Part shown: piece after piece, positions 34,849-44,200 of the stretch
Layout of the letters: each line of letters starts with the position of its first letter
How positions within the stretch are numbered: position 1 is the stretch's first letter
Assembly (NCBI RefSeq): GCF_000805335.1
Contig: NZ_KN708638.1
Span: 1,630,728-1,683,995 of the forward strand
DNA length: 53,268 nt
Direction: 5' to 3'
DNA from: Streptomyces sp. CT34
GTDB lineage: Bacteria > Actinomycetota > Actinomycetes > Streptomycetales > Streptomycetaceae
The notes under the pieces: model-generated
Told to the model about the DNA's origin: nothing
What the model saw: the letters and a program-made list of their open reading frames with translations, nothing else
Database searches by the model: none
Program-made: the position numbers and the translations under genes

Positions 34849-35871
34849 ATGGGATGGAGCACGGAAGAGACCGAGGCGGCCACGCAGGGTGGCGGGGGTG
34901 CGTCGGGTGCGGCGCAGGAGACGGCCGGGGTGCCGGCGCAGGGCGGGGCGCAGCCGCCGGTGGCGCTGTCGCCGTCGCGGGCCGGCGATTTCATGCAGTG
35001 CCCGCTGCTCTACCGCTTCCGCGTGATCGACAAGCTGCCGGAGAAGCCCAGCGCGGCGGCGACCCGGGGCACGGTCGTGCATGCGGTGCTGGAGCGGCTC
35101 TTCGACGCCCCGGCGGCGGAGCGTACGGCGGCCGGGGCACGCGCGATGGTGCCCGGTGAGTGGGAGAAGCTGCTGGCCAGGCGCCCGGAGCTGGCCGAGC
35201 TGTTCGAGGACGACGCGGACGGGTCGCGGCTGGGGCAGTGGCTGGCGGAGGCCGAGGCGCTGGTGGAGCAGTGGTTCTCGCTGGAGGACCCGACGCGGCT
35301 GGAGCCGGCGGACCGCGAGCTGTATGTGGAGACGGTGCTGGATTCGGGGCTGCGGTTGCGGGGGTTCATCGACCGGGTCGATGTGGCGCCGACGGGCGAG
35401 GTGCGGCTGGTCGACTACAAGACGGGCAAGGCGCCGCGCCCGCAGTTCGCCGAGAGCGCGCTGTTCCAGATGAAGTTCTACGCGCTGGTGGTGTGGCGGC
35501 TGCGCGGGGTGCTGCCGCGGCGGCTCCAGCTGGTCTATCTGGGCAGCGGGGAGGTGGTGACGTACGACCCGGGAGAGGCCGATCTGCGGGCCGTGGAGCG
35601 GAAGTTGCTGGCCCTGTGGGAGGCGATCCGGGTGGCGACGGAGACCGGGGACTGGCGGCCCCGGCCGACGAAGCTGTGCGGCTGGTGCGACCACCAGGCG
35701 CACTGCCCGGAGTTCGGTGGCACTCCCCCGGTGTATCCGTTGCCGGTGCGAGCAGCGGAGGCCGATCCGGCCGGCGGTCCGGGGGATGCCCCCCGGGAGC
35801 CCCAGGCGCCGCCGGTGCGCCCGGCGGACGGTGACGGCGGGCCGCAGGGCAGAATGGAGCGGATCGTGTAG
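34849..35871 (+). CDS. RecB-family Fe-S PD-(D/E)XK exonuclease
   Basis: The 340-residue protein is a single-domain nuclease of the RecB/AddB type. It has an Fe-S knuckle formed by C51 (FMQCPLLYRF) with the later CGWCDHQAHC (C-x2-C-x5-C). The catalytic segments are GFIDRVDV and EVRLVDYKTGKAP. An SRAGDF-like N-terminal motif fits. The C-terminal tail is Pro-rich. It probably acts in repair alongside helicases; no partner gene is adjacent. The ATG at 34849 is the family-like start, with a variable Gly/Ala/Gln-rich region of about 35 residues. Confidence 0.9.
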   Translation: MGWSTEETEAATQGGGGASGAAQETAGVPAQGGAQPPVALSPSRAGDFMQCPLLYRFRVIDKLPEKPSAAATRGTVVHAVLERLFDAPAAERTAAGARAMVPGEWEKLLARRPELAELFEDDADGSRLGQWLAEAEALVEQWFSLEDPTRLEPADRELYVETVLDSGLRLRGFIDRVDVAPTGEVRLVDYKTGKAPRPQFAESALFQMKFYALVVWRLRGVLPRRLQLVYLGSGEVVTYDPGEADLRAVERKLLALWEAIRVATETGDWRPRPTKLCGWCDHQAHCPEFGGTPPVYPLPVRAAEADPAGGPGDAPREPQAPPVRPADGDGGPQGRMERIV

Positions 35872-35896
35872 ATCGAGCCCTGTCGAAGGAGCGCTT

Positions 35897-36568
35897 GTGG
35901 CTATCCGCGTCCTGCTGGTCGACGACCAGCCCCTGCTGCGTACGGGTTTCCGGATGATTCTGGAGGCGGAGCAGGACCTGGCTGTCGTCGGTGAGGCGGG
36001 CGACGGTCTCCAGGCGCTGGAGCAGGTCCGGGCGCTCCAGCCCGATGTGGTGCTGATGGACATCCGGATGCCGCGGATGGACGGCGTCGAGGCGACCCGG
36101 CAGATCACCGGTCCGGCGAAGGACGGCCCGGCGAAGGTGCTGGTGCTGACGACGTTCGATCTGGACGAGTACGTCGTCGAGGCGCTGCGGGCCGGGGCGA
36201 GCGGCTTTCTGCTGAAGGACGCCCCGGCCAATGAGCTGGTGCAGGCGATCCGGGTGGTGGCGGCCGGCGAGGCGATGCTCGCGCCGAGCATCACCCGGCG
36301 GTTGCTCGACAAGTACGCCGGTCATCTGCCGTCGGGCGAGGAGCCGGTGCCGGACACCCTCCACACGCTCACGGAGCGCGAGGTGGAGGTGCTGAAGCTG
36401 GTGGCGCGCGGGCTGTCGAACGCGGAGATCGCGGCGGACCTGTTCGTCAGCGAGACGACGGTGAAGACGCATGTGGGCCATGTGCTGACGAAGCTGGGGC
36501 TACGGGACCGGGTGCAGGCCGCGGTGTACGCGTACGAGAGCGGGCTGGTGCGGCCGGGCACGCAATAG
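35897..36568 (+). CDS. NarL/FixJ-type response regulator (orphan)
   Basis: The 223-residue protein has a receiver domain IRVLLVDDQPLLRTGF with phospho-acceptor Asp55 in VVLMDIRMPRMDG, and Thr/Lys switch residues in LTTFDLDEYV and LLKDAPANEL. A LuxR-type HTH follows (LTEREVEVLKLVARGLSNAE then IAADLFVSETTVKTHVGHVL). The GTG at 35897 has an AAGGAG site. No sensor histidine kinase is adjacent, so the partner must lie elsewhere. A terminator follows. Confidence 0.93.
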   Translation: MAIRVLLVDDQPLLRTGFRMILEAEQDLAVVGEAGDGLQALEQVRALQPDVVLMDIRMPRMDGVEATRQITGPAKDGPAKVLVLTTFDLDEYVVEALRAGASGFLLKDAPANELVQAIRVVAAGEAMLAPSITRRLLDKYAGHLPSGEEPVPDTLHTLTEREVEVLKLVARGLSNAEIAADLFVSETTVKTHVGHVLTKLGLRDRVQAAVYAYESGLVRPGTQ

Positions 36569-36644
36569 ACCTAAAACCCTCCGGCGCGGCCCGCAGGGCA
36601 CGTCGGGGGCTCCGAGCGGGCTCAGCGGCACCGAGAGAGCAGGC

Positions 36645-36677
36645 GGGGCCGGTCCGGGAAGTTCCCGGACCGGCCCC
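36645..36677. terminator. Bidirectional terminator between response regulator and binding protein
   Basis: A 16-bp perfect inverted repeat GGGGCCGGTCCGGGAA/TTCCCGGACCGGCCCC (36645-36660/36662-36677) with a tiny loop lies between convergent genes. Confidence 0.85.
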
Positions 36678-36696
36678 GGTGTCGTCCGCGGCGCGG

Positions 36697-38292
36697 TCAG
36701 CTCACGGCGGACTTGCTGATCTCCCAGAAGCGGAAGACGGTCGACGAGTCGAGCGTCCACTCCAGGCCGGAGACGCCGCGGCGGGACACCGCGTACTGCT
36801 TGCCCTGCCAGATCGGGATGACCGGCAGGTCCCTGGCGACGATGTCCTGGAGCTCGCGGAAGGCGTCCTTGGTGGCGCCGCGGTTGGGCTGGTCGGCCGT
36901 CCTGGGCAGCAACTGGCCCGAGATGACGGGCGAGTTGTAGTGGTTGTCCAGCACGTTGTCCTTGCCGAAGAACGGCTGGGTGAAGTTGTCCGGGTCCGGG
37001 TAGTCCGGGATCCAGCCCCTCACGTAGGCGCCGAAGCGGCCGGACGCCATGCCCTGCTCGTATTCCTGGGTGGGCACGCTGCGCACCTGGACGTTGAACA
37101 GCTTGCTGGCGTTGAGCTGTTGGGCGATTTCCCGGACGGCGGGGACGGTGCCGGGGCCGTACCGGTCGGGGGTGGCCCACAGGGTGAGCGGGACCTTGCT
37201 CTCGATGCCGGCGTCGCGGAGTGCCGCGGCGGCCTTGTCGGGCTGCGGGTGGTCGCCGTAGGTGTCGAAGTACGGGGTGGTGTGGCCGGTGATGCCGGCC
37301 GGGACGACCGAGTAGAGCGGTTCGGCGGTGCGCTGGTAGACGTCCCGTACCAGGGTTGCGCGGTCGAGCAGGTAGGCGATGGCCTTGCGGACGCCGAGCT
37401 TGCCGGCGACCGGGTCGTTCAGGTTGAAGACCAGGTGCATGACCTCGGCGCTGCCGCCCTCCACGACCTGGGTGCCGTGCTGCTGGTCCGGGGAGGCGTG
37501 GTCCAGTAAGGCGATGTCCTTCATGGCGAGTCCGCGGTAGGCGACGTCGACGGCACCGCCCTGGACGGCCTTCTTGAGCTGGTCGGTGCCGCCGAAGAAC
37601 TTCACGGTCATACCGGAGTTCTTGACCTTGGCGGGGCCCTTGTAGGACCGGTTGACGGAGAACTTGGCCTGCTGGGGCCCGTAGGAGTCGAGGGTGTAGA
37701 CGCCGGAGCCGGTGGCCTTGCCGTCGGTGCGCAGCCGGTCGGCGGGGTAGACGGCGTGGTCGACGATGGAGCCGGCACCCGAGGCGATCTTCATGGGGAA
37801 GGTGGCGTCGGGTGTCTTGAGGCGGAAGACGACGGTCCTGGCGTCCGGGGCGTCGACCGCGTCGAGGGCGGAGAACATCACGGCGGGGCCGTTCTTGTCC
37901 TTGATGCGCCGGGTGCGGTCGAAGGAGAACTTGACGTCCTGTGAGGTGAGCTTGTCGCCGTTGCTGAAGGCCAGGCCGTCCTTGAGGGTGCAGCGGTAGA
38001 CCTTGCTGGCGGTGTCGGTGAAGCCGCACTTCTCGGCGGCTTCCGGTTCCGGCGTCGTACTGCCCTTGGGGAAACTCAGCAGCGATTGGAAGACGTTGTT
38101 GAACAGCAGCCAGGAGCCGGGGTCGTAGCCGGCCGCGGGGTCCGTGGCGACGACCTTGTCCGTCGTCCCCATGACCACGGGCTCCCCGTGGCCGGCCGCC
38201 GGTGAGTTGTCCGAGCCGCACCCGGCGACCGCAAGCAGGGCTGTCGCCAGCCCCGCTCGGATCGGGGCGGCCAGCCACTGGTCACGCTTCAC
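36697..38292 (-). CDS. Family-5 (peptide/nickel-type) ABC substrate-binding lipoprotein
   Basis: This 531-residue SBP starts at GTG 38292 (VKRDQWLAAPIRAGLATALL) with the lipobox LAVAGC, so it is anchored outside the membrane. Typical SBP_bac_5 segments are NGDKLTSQDVKFSFDRT, LKTPDATFPMKI, DYPDPDNFTQPFFG and LPVIPIWQGKQYAVS near the C-terminus. A Cys pair (AEKCGF ... YRCTL) may form a disulfide. Its upstream region carries a 42-bp duplication. No permease or ATPase genes are present, so it is an orphan binding protein. Confidence 0.92.
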   Translation of the reverse strand: MKRDQWLAAPIRAGLATALLAVAGCGSDNSPAAGHGEPVVMGTTDKVVATDPAAGYDPGSWLLFNNVFQSLLSFPKGSTTPEPEAAEKCGFTDTASKVYRCTLKDGLAFSNGDKLTSQDVKFSFDRTRRIKDKNGPAVMFSALDAVDAPDARTVVFRLKTPDATFPMKIASGAGSIVDHAVYPADRLRTDGKATGSGVYTLDSYGPQQAKFSVNRSYKGPAKVKNSGMTVKFFGGTDQLKKAVQGGAVDVAYRGLAMKDIALLDHASPDQQHGTQVVEGGSAEVMHLVFNLNDPVAGKLGVRKAIAYLLDRATLVRDVYQRTAEPLYSVVPAGITGHTTPYFDTYGDHPQPDKAAAALRDAGIESKVPLTLWATPDRYGPGTVPAVREIAQQLNASKLFNVQVRSVPTQEYEQGMASGRFGAYVRGWIPDYPDPDNFTQPFFGKDNVLDNHYNSPVISGQLLPRTADQPNRGATKDAFRELQDIVARDLPVIPIWQGKQYAVSRRGVSGLEWTLDSSTVFRFWEISKSAVS

Positions 38293-38376
38293 TCGGTGGT
38301 TCCTCACGTTCTGGTGGTACCGGTCGGGGCGCGGTCGGTGGTTCCTCACGTTCTGGTGGTACCGGTCGGGCCGCGG
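38293..38376 (-). repeat. 42-bp tandem duplication immediately upstream of the binding-protein gene
   Basis: Units 38293-38334 and 38335-38376 differ at a single base. Each contains a GAGGAAC ribosome-binding-like element on the minus strand, next to the GTG start at 38292. A recent duplication of leader sequence is likely. Confidence 0.9.
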
Positions 38377-38426
38377 CCGGGGGGCCGCGGCGGCGGGTGG
38401 TTGCGAGGTGAGGGTACGGCCCGCGG

Positions 38427-40034
38427 TCAGTTGGAGACGCCGCGGCCCAGCTCCCAGATCTGCAGCGCCGAGGAGGAGTTGAGGGCCCATTCGACGCCGG
38501 TGACGCTATCGCGCGCCGCCACATACTGCTTGCCCTGCCACAGCGGCAGGACCGGGACGTCGTCGGCGAGGAGGTCCTGTGCCTCCTTGAAGCCGGCCGC
38601 GGCGGCGTTGCGGTCGGTCTGCTGCCGGGTGGCCGGAATCAGATCCGACTCGATCTTGTCGTTCCGGTAGGGCAGGTTGAGGAAGTTCCCCTTGCCGACG
38701 AAGGGCGCGATGTAGTTGTCCGCGTCGGGGATGTCGGCGAACCACCCCATGCCGTACGCCGCGTACTTGCCGTTCGACGAATCGGTGCGGAACTGCTGCC
38801 ACTTGTCGATGCCCTGGATGCTGACGTCGAAGAGCTTGGTGCTGTTGAGCTGCTTCTGCAGCGCCTGGAACTCCTTGGCCGTGCTGGAGCCGTAGTGGTT
38901 CTTGGTGTACGTCAGGGTGAACTTCACCGGGGTGGTGATGTTCGCCTGCGACAGGATCTGCCGGGCCGCGGAGACATCGGGGTTGCCGTACTTGGTGAAG
39001 AAGGAGTTGATGTGGCCGGTGAGGCCGGTGGGCACGAGCGAGTAGAGCGGGTCGCCGGTGTACGCGTAGACGTCGCGCACGAGCTGGGAGCGGTTGACGA
39101 CCTGTGCCACCGCCTGCCGTACGGCCTTGTTGGAGACCGACGGGTCCTTGGTGTTGAAGGCGATGTAGCGGATCTCCTGGCCGGGCATCTCCTGCAGCAT
39201 GATGTGCTTGTCCGTGGAGTTCTGCAGGCCCTTGACCTGGCCCGGCGACAGGCCGCGGTTGACCAGGTCGATGTCGCCCTTGCGCAGCGCCGCCTCCATG
39301 TCCGCGGAGTCGTCGAAGAACCGCATCTCGACCTTCTCGCTCTTCACCGTCAGCCCGCCCTTGTAGTCGGGGTTCTTGGTGAAGGTGGCCTTGGTGAGGC
39401 GGTCGCCGGAGCGCTCGGTCTTGACGGTGTAGGGGCCGGAGCCGACCACGTCCCAGCCCTTGTAGAGGCTGTTGTTGGGGTAGACCTGGCTGTCGACGAT
39501 CGCGGCGGCGGGGGTGGCGAGCTTCTGCGGGAAGGTGGCGTCCGGCTTGGTGAGGTGGAAGACCACCTCGCGGTCGCTGGGGGTCTCGACCCGGTCGATG
39601 TCGTTGAGCAGCGACACCGGGCCGTTGGTGTAGTTGATGGTCCGCAGGCGGTCGATGGAGAACTTCACGTCCCGCGACGTGAGCGCATGCCCGTTCGAAA
39701 ACTTCAGGCCGGTGCGCAGGGTGCAGCGGTACTGCTCGTTCTGGGTGTCGCGGAAGCCGCACGACTCGGCGGCCTCCGGCACCGGAGCGGTACCGGTACG
39801 GGGCAGCCGCATCAGCGTCTGGAAGGTGCTGCGCAACACGTTCCATGCGTCGACGTCGTACGCCTGCGCCGGGTCCAGCGGCGCCGGAGCCGCCTGGGTG
39901 GCCTCGATCTGCGAGGCGACGCCGACGACGATCGGCGAGCCGCCCGAGCCCGCGCCGTCCGAGCTGCCGCACGCAGCGAGAGCCGGGGCGAGGAGTCCGG
40001 CCAGTGCCGGCAGCACCAAGGTCTTGCGATTCAT
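38427..40034 (-). CDS. Second family-5 ABC substrate-binding lipoprotein (paralogue)
   Basis: The 535-residue SBP has a signal peptide and lipobox (MNRKTLVLPALAGLLAPALA then AC). It is clearly paralogous to the preceding SBP. Shared segments include the AESCGF/YRC pair, FSNGHALTSRDVKFSIDR, PDATFPQKLATPAAAIVDSQ and DADNYIAPFVGKG. The start at 40034 is taken at MNRKTL because it gives a clean signal peptide; the longer frame to 40091 is not favoured. It is divergent from nothing and also lacks permease genes. It probably binds a distinct oligopeptide. Confidence 0.92.
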   Translation of the reverse strand: MNRKTLVLPALAGLLAPALAACGSSDGAGSGGSPIVVGVASQIEATQAAPAPLDPAQAYDVDAWNVLRSTFQTLMRLPRTGTAPVPEAAESCGFRDTQNEQYRCTLRTGLKFSNGHALTSRDVKFSIDRLRTINYTNGPVSLLNDIDRVETPSDREVVFHLTKPDATFPQKLATPAAAIVDSQVYPNNSLYKGWDVVGSGPYTVKTERSGDRLTKATFTKNPDYKGGLTVKSEKVEMRFFDDSADMEAALRKGDIDLVNRGLSPGQVKGLQNSTDKHIMLQEMPGQEIRYIAFNTKDPSVSNKAVRQAVAQVVNRSQLVRDVYAYTGDPLYSLVPTGLTGHINSFFTKYGNPDVSAARQILSQANITTPVKFTLTYTKNHYGSSTAKEFQALQKQLNSTKLFDVSIQGIDKWQQFRTDSSNGKYAAYGMGWFADIPDADNYIAPFVGKGNFLNLPYRNDKIESDLIPATRQQTDRNAAAAGFKEAQDLLADDVPVLPLWQGKQYVAARDSVTGVEWALNSSSALQIWELGRGVSN

Positions 40035-40407
40035 CGTCGGCAGGTTCCTTATCAGCGCAGAGGTGTTGCTCGCGTCGAGATTAGTAGGCACCGCCAGCCG
40101 GTCATCGACGCAATGGAGTTGCGGCGATATGGCGGTGGGATAACGGCGGTGCGGCGATCGATATACGGACGGCGGAACGTTTCACGCGTTGCTCCATCAA
40201 TCCGGACACTTACCCCCGTAGAAACCCCCGGCGAGGCCCCCTGGATCACCCGTCGGGCCCGCTGTCGACGCCCCGGAACGTGAGAAACGTCACGCGCCCA
40301 AAGGCCCTGTGGACCACAGGAATTCCACAGGCGTATTCGTCACGGAAAATGAGCGCACCGCTGCCCTGAGTTCCGCGGGATTCCCCGGGACACGCTCAGT
40401 GCACGGT
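40035..40407. other. 373-base intergenic region upstream of the second binding protein
   Basis: No gene is supported. It holds a 15-bp palindrome CCTGTGGACCACAGG (40306-40320) followed at once by another CCACAGG, possibly a binding site. The minus-strand promoter of the SBP gene should lie in its left part (40035-40250). Confidence 0.5.
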
Positions 40408-41109
40408 TCAGCGGCTTTCCGTGATGAGCGCCCGTAGAAAAGGGAGATCGACTTCTTCGAGCGAGTCCACGACGGTACGGCCGGGGGCGGGCGGGATGGC
40501 CGCCACGGACGGCACCGCGACCACCCGGCAGCCCGCCGCCTCCCCCGCCGTCACCCCGGTCAGGGTGTCCTCGACGACGGCGCACCGGGCCGGGTCCACG
40601 CCCAGCCGTGCGGCGGCCGTCAGATACGGGTCCGGATGCGGCTTCGTCCGCTCCAGGTCGTCACCGGCGAGCGTCAGGCGGAAGTTCTCCGGGCCGAGGG
40701 AGTGCAGCATCCGCTCGATGATGCTGCGGTGCGAGGCGGAGACCAGGGCGGTGGGGACCTCGTGGGCGGCCAGCTCGGCCAGCAGTCTGCGGGCGCCGGG
40801 CATCAGTGGGACACCGCGGCCGATCCGGGCCGTGAACGCCGCGTTGAGCAGCGCACTCAGCTCCGCCAGTCCGATGTCGGCGCCGGTTTCCCGGAGCAGG
40901 TAGCCGGCACTGCGGGTCATCGGCCCGCCGACGACGACCTCGCGGTGGGTGTCGTCGAGGGTGTGGCCGAGCTCGGCGAAGACCTCGGACTCCGCCTCCC
41001 ACCAGAACCCCTCGGTGTCGACGAGGGTGCCGTCCAGATCGAGGAAGACGGCCTGGAGGGTCGCGGCTTCGGCTGCACGGGTGCCGACTACGGGGATGCT
41101 GCTGGTCAT
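40408..41109 (-). CDS. HAD-superfamily phosphatase (beta-phosphoglucomutase-like)
   Basis: The 233-residue HAD hydrolase has motif I VFLDLDGTLVDTEGFWW, with nucleophile and acid Asps. It also has motif II with SAS (PTALVSASHR), motif III with K (RTKPHPDPYL) and motif IV with VVEDTLTGVTAG. The helical cap between motifs I and II is of the phosphoglucomutase/phosphatase type. The substrate is unknown. The ATG at 41109 has a GGAGG site and follows metH by 164 bases, including a GC-rich hairpin-capable stretch at about 41150-41186. Confidence 0.92.
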   Translation of the reverse strand: MTSSIPVVGTRAAEAATLQAVFLDLDGTLVDTEGFWWEAESEVFAELGHTLDDTHREVVVGGPMTRSAGYLLRETGADIGLAELSALLNAAFTARIGRGVPLMPGARRLLAELAAHEVPTALVSASHRSIIERMLHSLGPENFRLTLAGDDLERTKPHPDPYLTAAARLGVDPARCAVVEDTLTGVTAGEAAGCRVVAVPSVAAIPPAPGRTVVDSLEEVDLPFLRALITESR

Positions 41110-41273
41110 CCATCCACCTCCGTTGGGACGTCCCCGGAGGGACGAAAGGGCCGGCCGCCTCCCCGGCTGGGGAAACGACCGGCCGCTACCGGACCGACCA
41201 GTGTACGACCGTGCGCGGCGAAACGCGTGGCGAGCGCGGCCCTCCCCGGGGCGGGCGGACCGGCTACCGCCGG

Positions 41274-44200
41274 TTACCGCGCGTTGAAGTACTTGGCTTC
41301 CGGGTGGTGGATGACGATGGCGTCGGTGGACTGCTCGGGGTGGAGCTGGAACTCCTCGGAGAGCTGGACGCCGATGCGCTCGGGCTGGAGGAGGTCGGCG
41401 ATCTTGGCGCGGTCCTCCAGGTCGGGGCAGGCGCCGTAGCCGAGGGAGAAGCGCGCGCCGCGGTACTTCAGCGCGAACATGTCCTCGACGTCGGCCGGGT
41501 CCTCGCCGGCGAAGCCCAGTTCGGCACGGACCCGGGCGTGCCAGTACTCGGCCAGCGCCTCGGCCAACTGGACGGACAGGCCGTGCAGTTCGAGGTAGTC
41601 GCGGTAGGAGTTGGCGGCGAACAGCTCGGCGGTGGCGGCGCCGATCTTCGAGCCGACGGTGACGACCTGGAGGCCGACCACGTCCGTCTCGCCGGACTCC
41701 TCGGGGCGGAAGAAGTCGGCCAGGCACAGCCGGCGGCCACGGCGCTGGCGCGGGAAGGTGAAGCGGGTGCGCTCGGTGCCGTCCTCGTGGAGCAGGACGA
41801 GGTCCTCGCCCTTGGAGTAGCAGGGGAAGTAGCCGTGGACCACGGCGGCTTCCAGGAGGTTGTCGGTCTGCAGCTTGTCCAGCCAGCCGCGCAGGTGGGG
41901 CCGGCCCTCGGTCTCCACCAGCTCCTCGTAGGTGGGGCCCTCGCCGGTGCGGGCCTGCTTGAGGCCCCACTGGCCCTTGAACAGGGCGCCCTCGTCCAGC
42001 CAGGAGGCGTACTCCTTGAGCTGGATGCCCTTGATGACGCGGGTGCCCCAGAACGGCGGGGTGGGGACGGGGTTGTCGGTGGCCACGTCGGAGCGGACCG
42101 CGCCCTGCTCCGGCTCGGGCTCCACCACCTCCACGGCCGGCTTCCTGGGCACCCGGCGCTGCTTGAGCTCGGGGAGGGTGGCGCCGGGCACGCCGCGCTT
42201 GACGGCGATCAGCGCGTCCATCAGGCGCAGGCCCTCGAACGCGTCGCGGGCGTAGCGGACTTCGCCCTCGTAGATCTCGTGCAGGTCCTGCTCGACGTAG
42301 GCGCGGGTGAGGGCCGCGCCGCCGAGGATGACGGGGAAGTCGGCGGCCATCTTGCGCTGGTTGAGCTCCTCCAGGTTCTCCTTCATGATCACCGTGGACT
42401 TGACCAGCAGGCCGGACATGCCGATGACGTCGGCGCGGTGCTCCTCGGCGGCTTCCAGGATCGCCGAAACGGGCTGCTTGATACCGAGGTTGACGACGTT
42501 GTAGCCGTTGTTGGACAGGATGATGTCGACCAGGTTCTTGCCGATGTCGTGCACGTCGCCGCGGACGGTGGCCAGGACGATGGTGCCCTTGGCGGCGTCC
42601 GAACCGTCCTCGGACTTCTCCATGTGCGGCTCCAGGTAGGCCACCGCGCTCTTCATGACCTCGGCGGACTGGAGGACGAACGGCAGCTGCATCTGACCGG
42701 AACCGAACAGGTCGCCGACCACCTTCATCCCGTCCAGGAGGGTCTCGTTGACGATGTCGAGGGCCGGGCGCTCCTTCAGGGCCGCGTCCAGGTCGTCCTC
42801 CAACCCGTTCTTCTCGCCGTCGATGATGCGCCGCTTGAGGCGCTCCTCCAGCGGGAGGGCCGCCAACTCCTCGGCCTTGCCCGCCTTCAGGGACTTCGCG
42901 GTGGCGCCCTCGAAGAGCTCCATCAGCTTCTGCAGCGGGTCGTAGCCCTCGGCACGCCGGTCGTGGATCAGGTCCCGCGCCACCGTGACCTGTTCCTCTT
43001 CGAAGCGGGCGATCGGCAGGATCTTGCTCGCGTGCACGATCGCCGAGTCCAGGCCGGCCTTGACGCACTCGTCCAGGAACACCGAGTTCAGCACGATCCG
43101 GGCGGCCGGGTTGAGGCCGAAGGAGATGTTCGACAGGCCCAGGGTCGTCTGCACCTCGGGGTGGCGGCGCTTGAGCTCGCGGATCGCCTCGATGGTGGCG
43201 ATGCCGTCCTTGCGGGACTCCTCCTGGCCGGTGCAGATGGTGAAGGTCAGACAGTCGATGAGGATGTCCGACTCCCGCACCCCCCAGTTCCCCGTCAGGT
43301 CGGCGATCAGCCGCTCGGCGATCTCCACCTTCTTCTCCGCGGTGCGGGCCTGGCCCTCCTCGTCGATGGTCAGCGCGATCAGCGCCGCGCCGTGCTCGGC
43401 GGCCAGCGCGGTGACCTTGGCGAAGCGGGACTCGGGACCGTCGCCGTCCTCGTAGTTGACGGAGTTGAGCACCGCCCGGCCGCCCAGCTTCTCCAGGCCG
43501 GCGCGCAGCACGTCGAGTTCGGTGGAGTCCAGCACGATGGGCAGGGTGGAGGCGGTGGCGAACCGGCCGGCCAGCTCCTCCATGTCCGCCACGCCGTCGC
43601 GGCCCACGTAGTCGACGCACAGGTCGAGCATGTGGGCGCCCTCGCGGATCTGGTCGCGGGCCATCTCCACGCAGTCGTCCCAGCGGCCCTCCAGCATCGC
43701 CTCACGGAACTTCTTCGACCCGTTGGCGTTGGTCCGCTCGCCGATGGCCAGGTACGAGGTGTCCTGGCGGAACGGCACGGTCTGGTAGAGGGAGGCGGCG
43801 CCGGGCTCGGGGCGCGGCTCACGCGCCGGCGGCGTCACGCCGCGGACCCGCTCGACGACCTGCCGCAGATGCTCCGGCGTCGTACCGCAGCAGCCGCCGA
43901 CCAGGGACAGGCCGTACTCACCGACGAAGGTCTCCTGGGCGTCGGCCAGCTCGGTGGCGGACAGCGGGTAGTGCGCGCCGTCCTTGCCCAGCACCGGCAG
44001 GCCCGCGTTCGGCATGCAGGACAGCGGGATGCGGGAGTGCCTGGCCAGGTAGCGCAGGTGCTCGCTCATCTCGGCCGGTCCCGTGGCGCAGTTCAGGCCG
44101 ATCATGTCGATGCCCAGCGGCTCCAGGGCGCACAGCGCCGCGCCGATCTCCGAGCCGAGCAGCATCGTGCCGGTGGTCTCCACCGTCACCGAACAGATGA

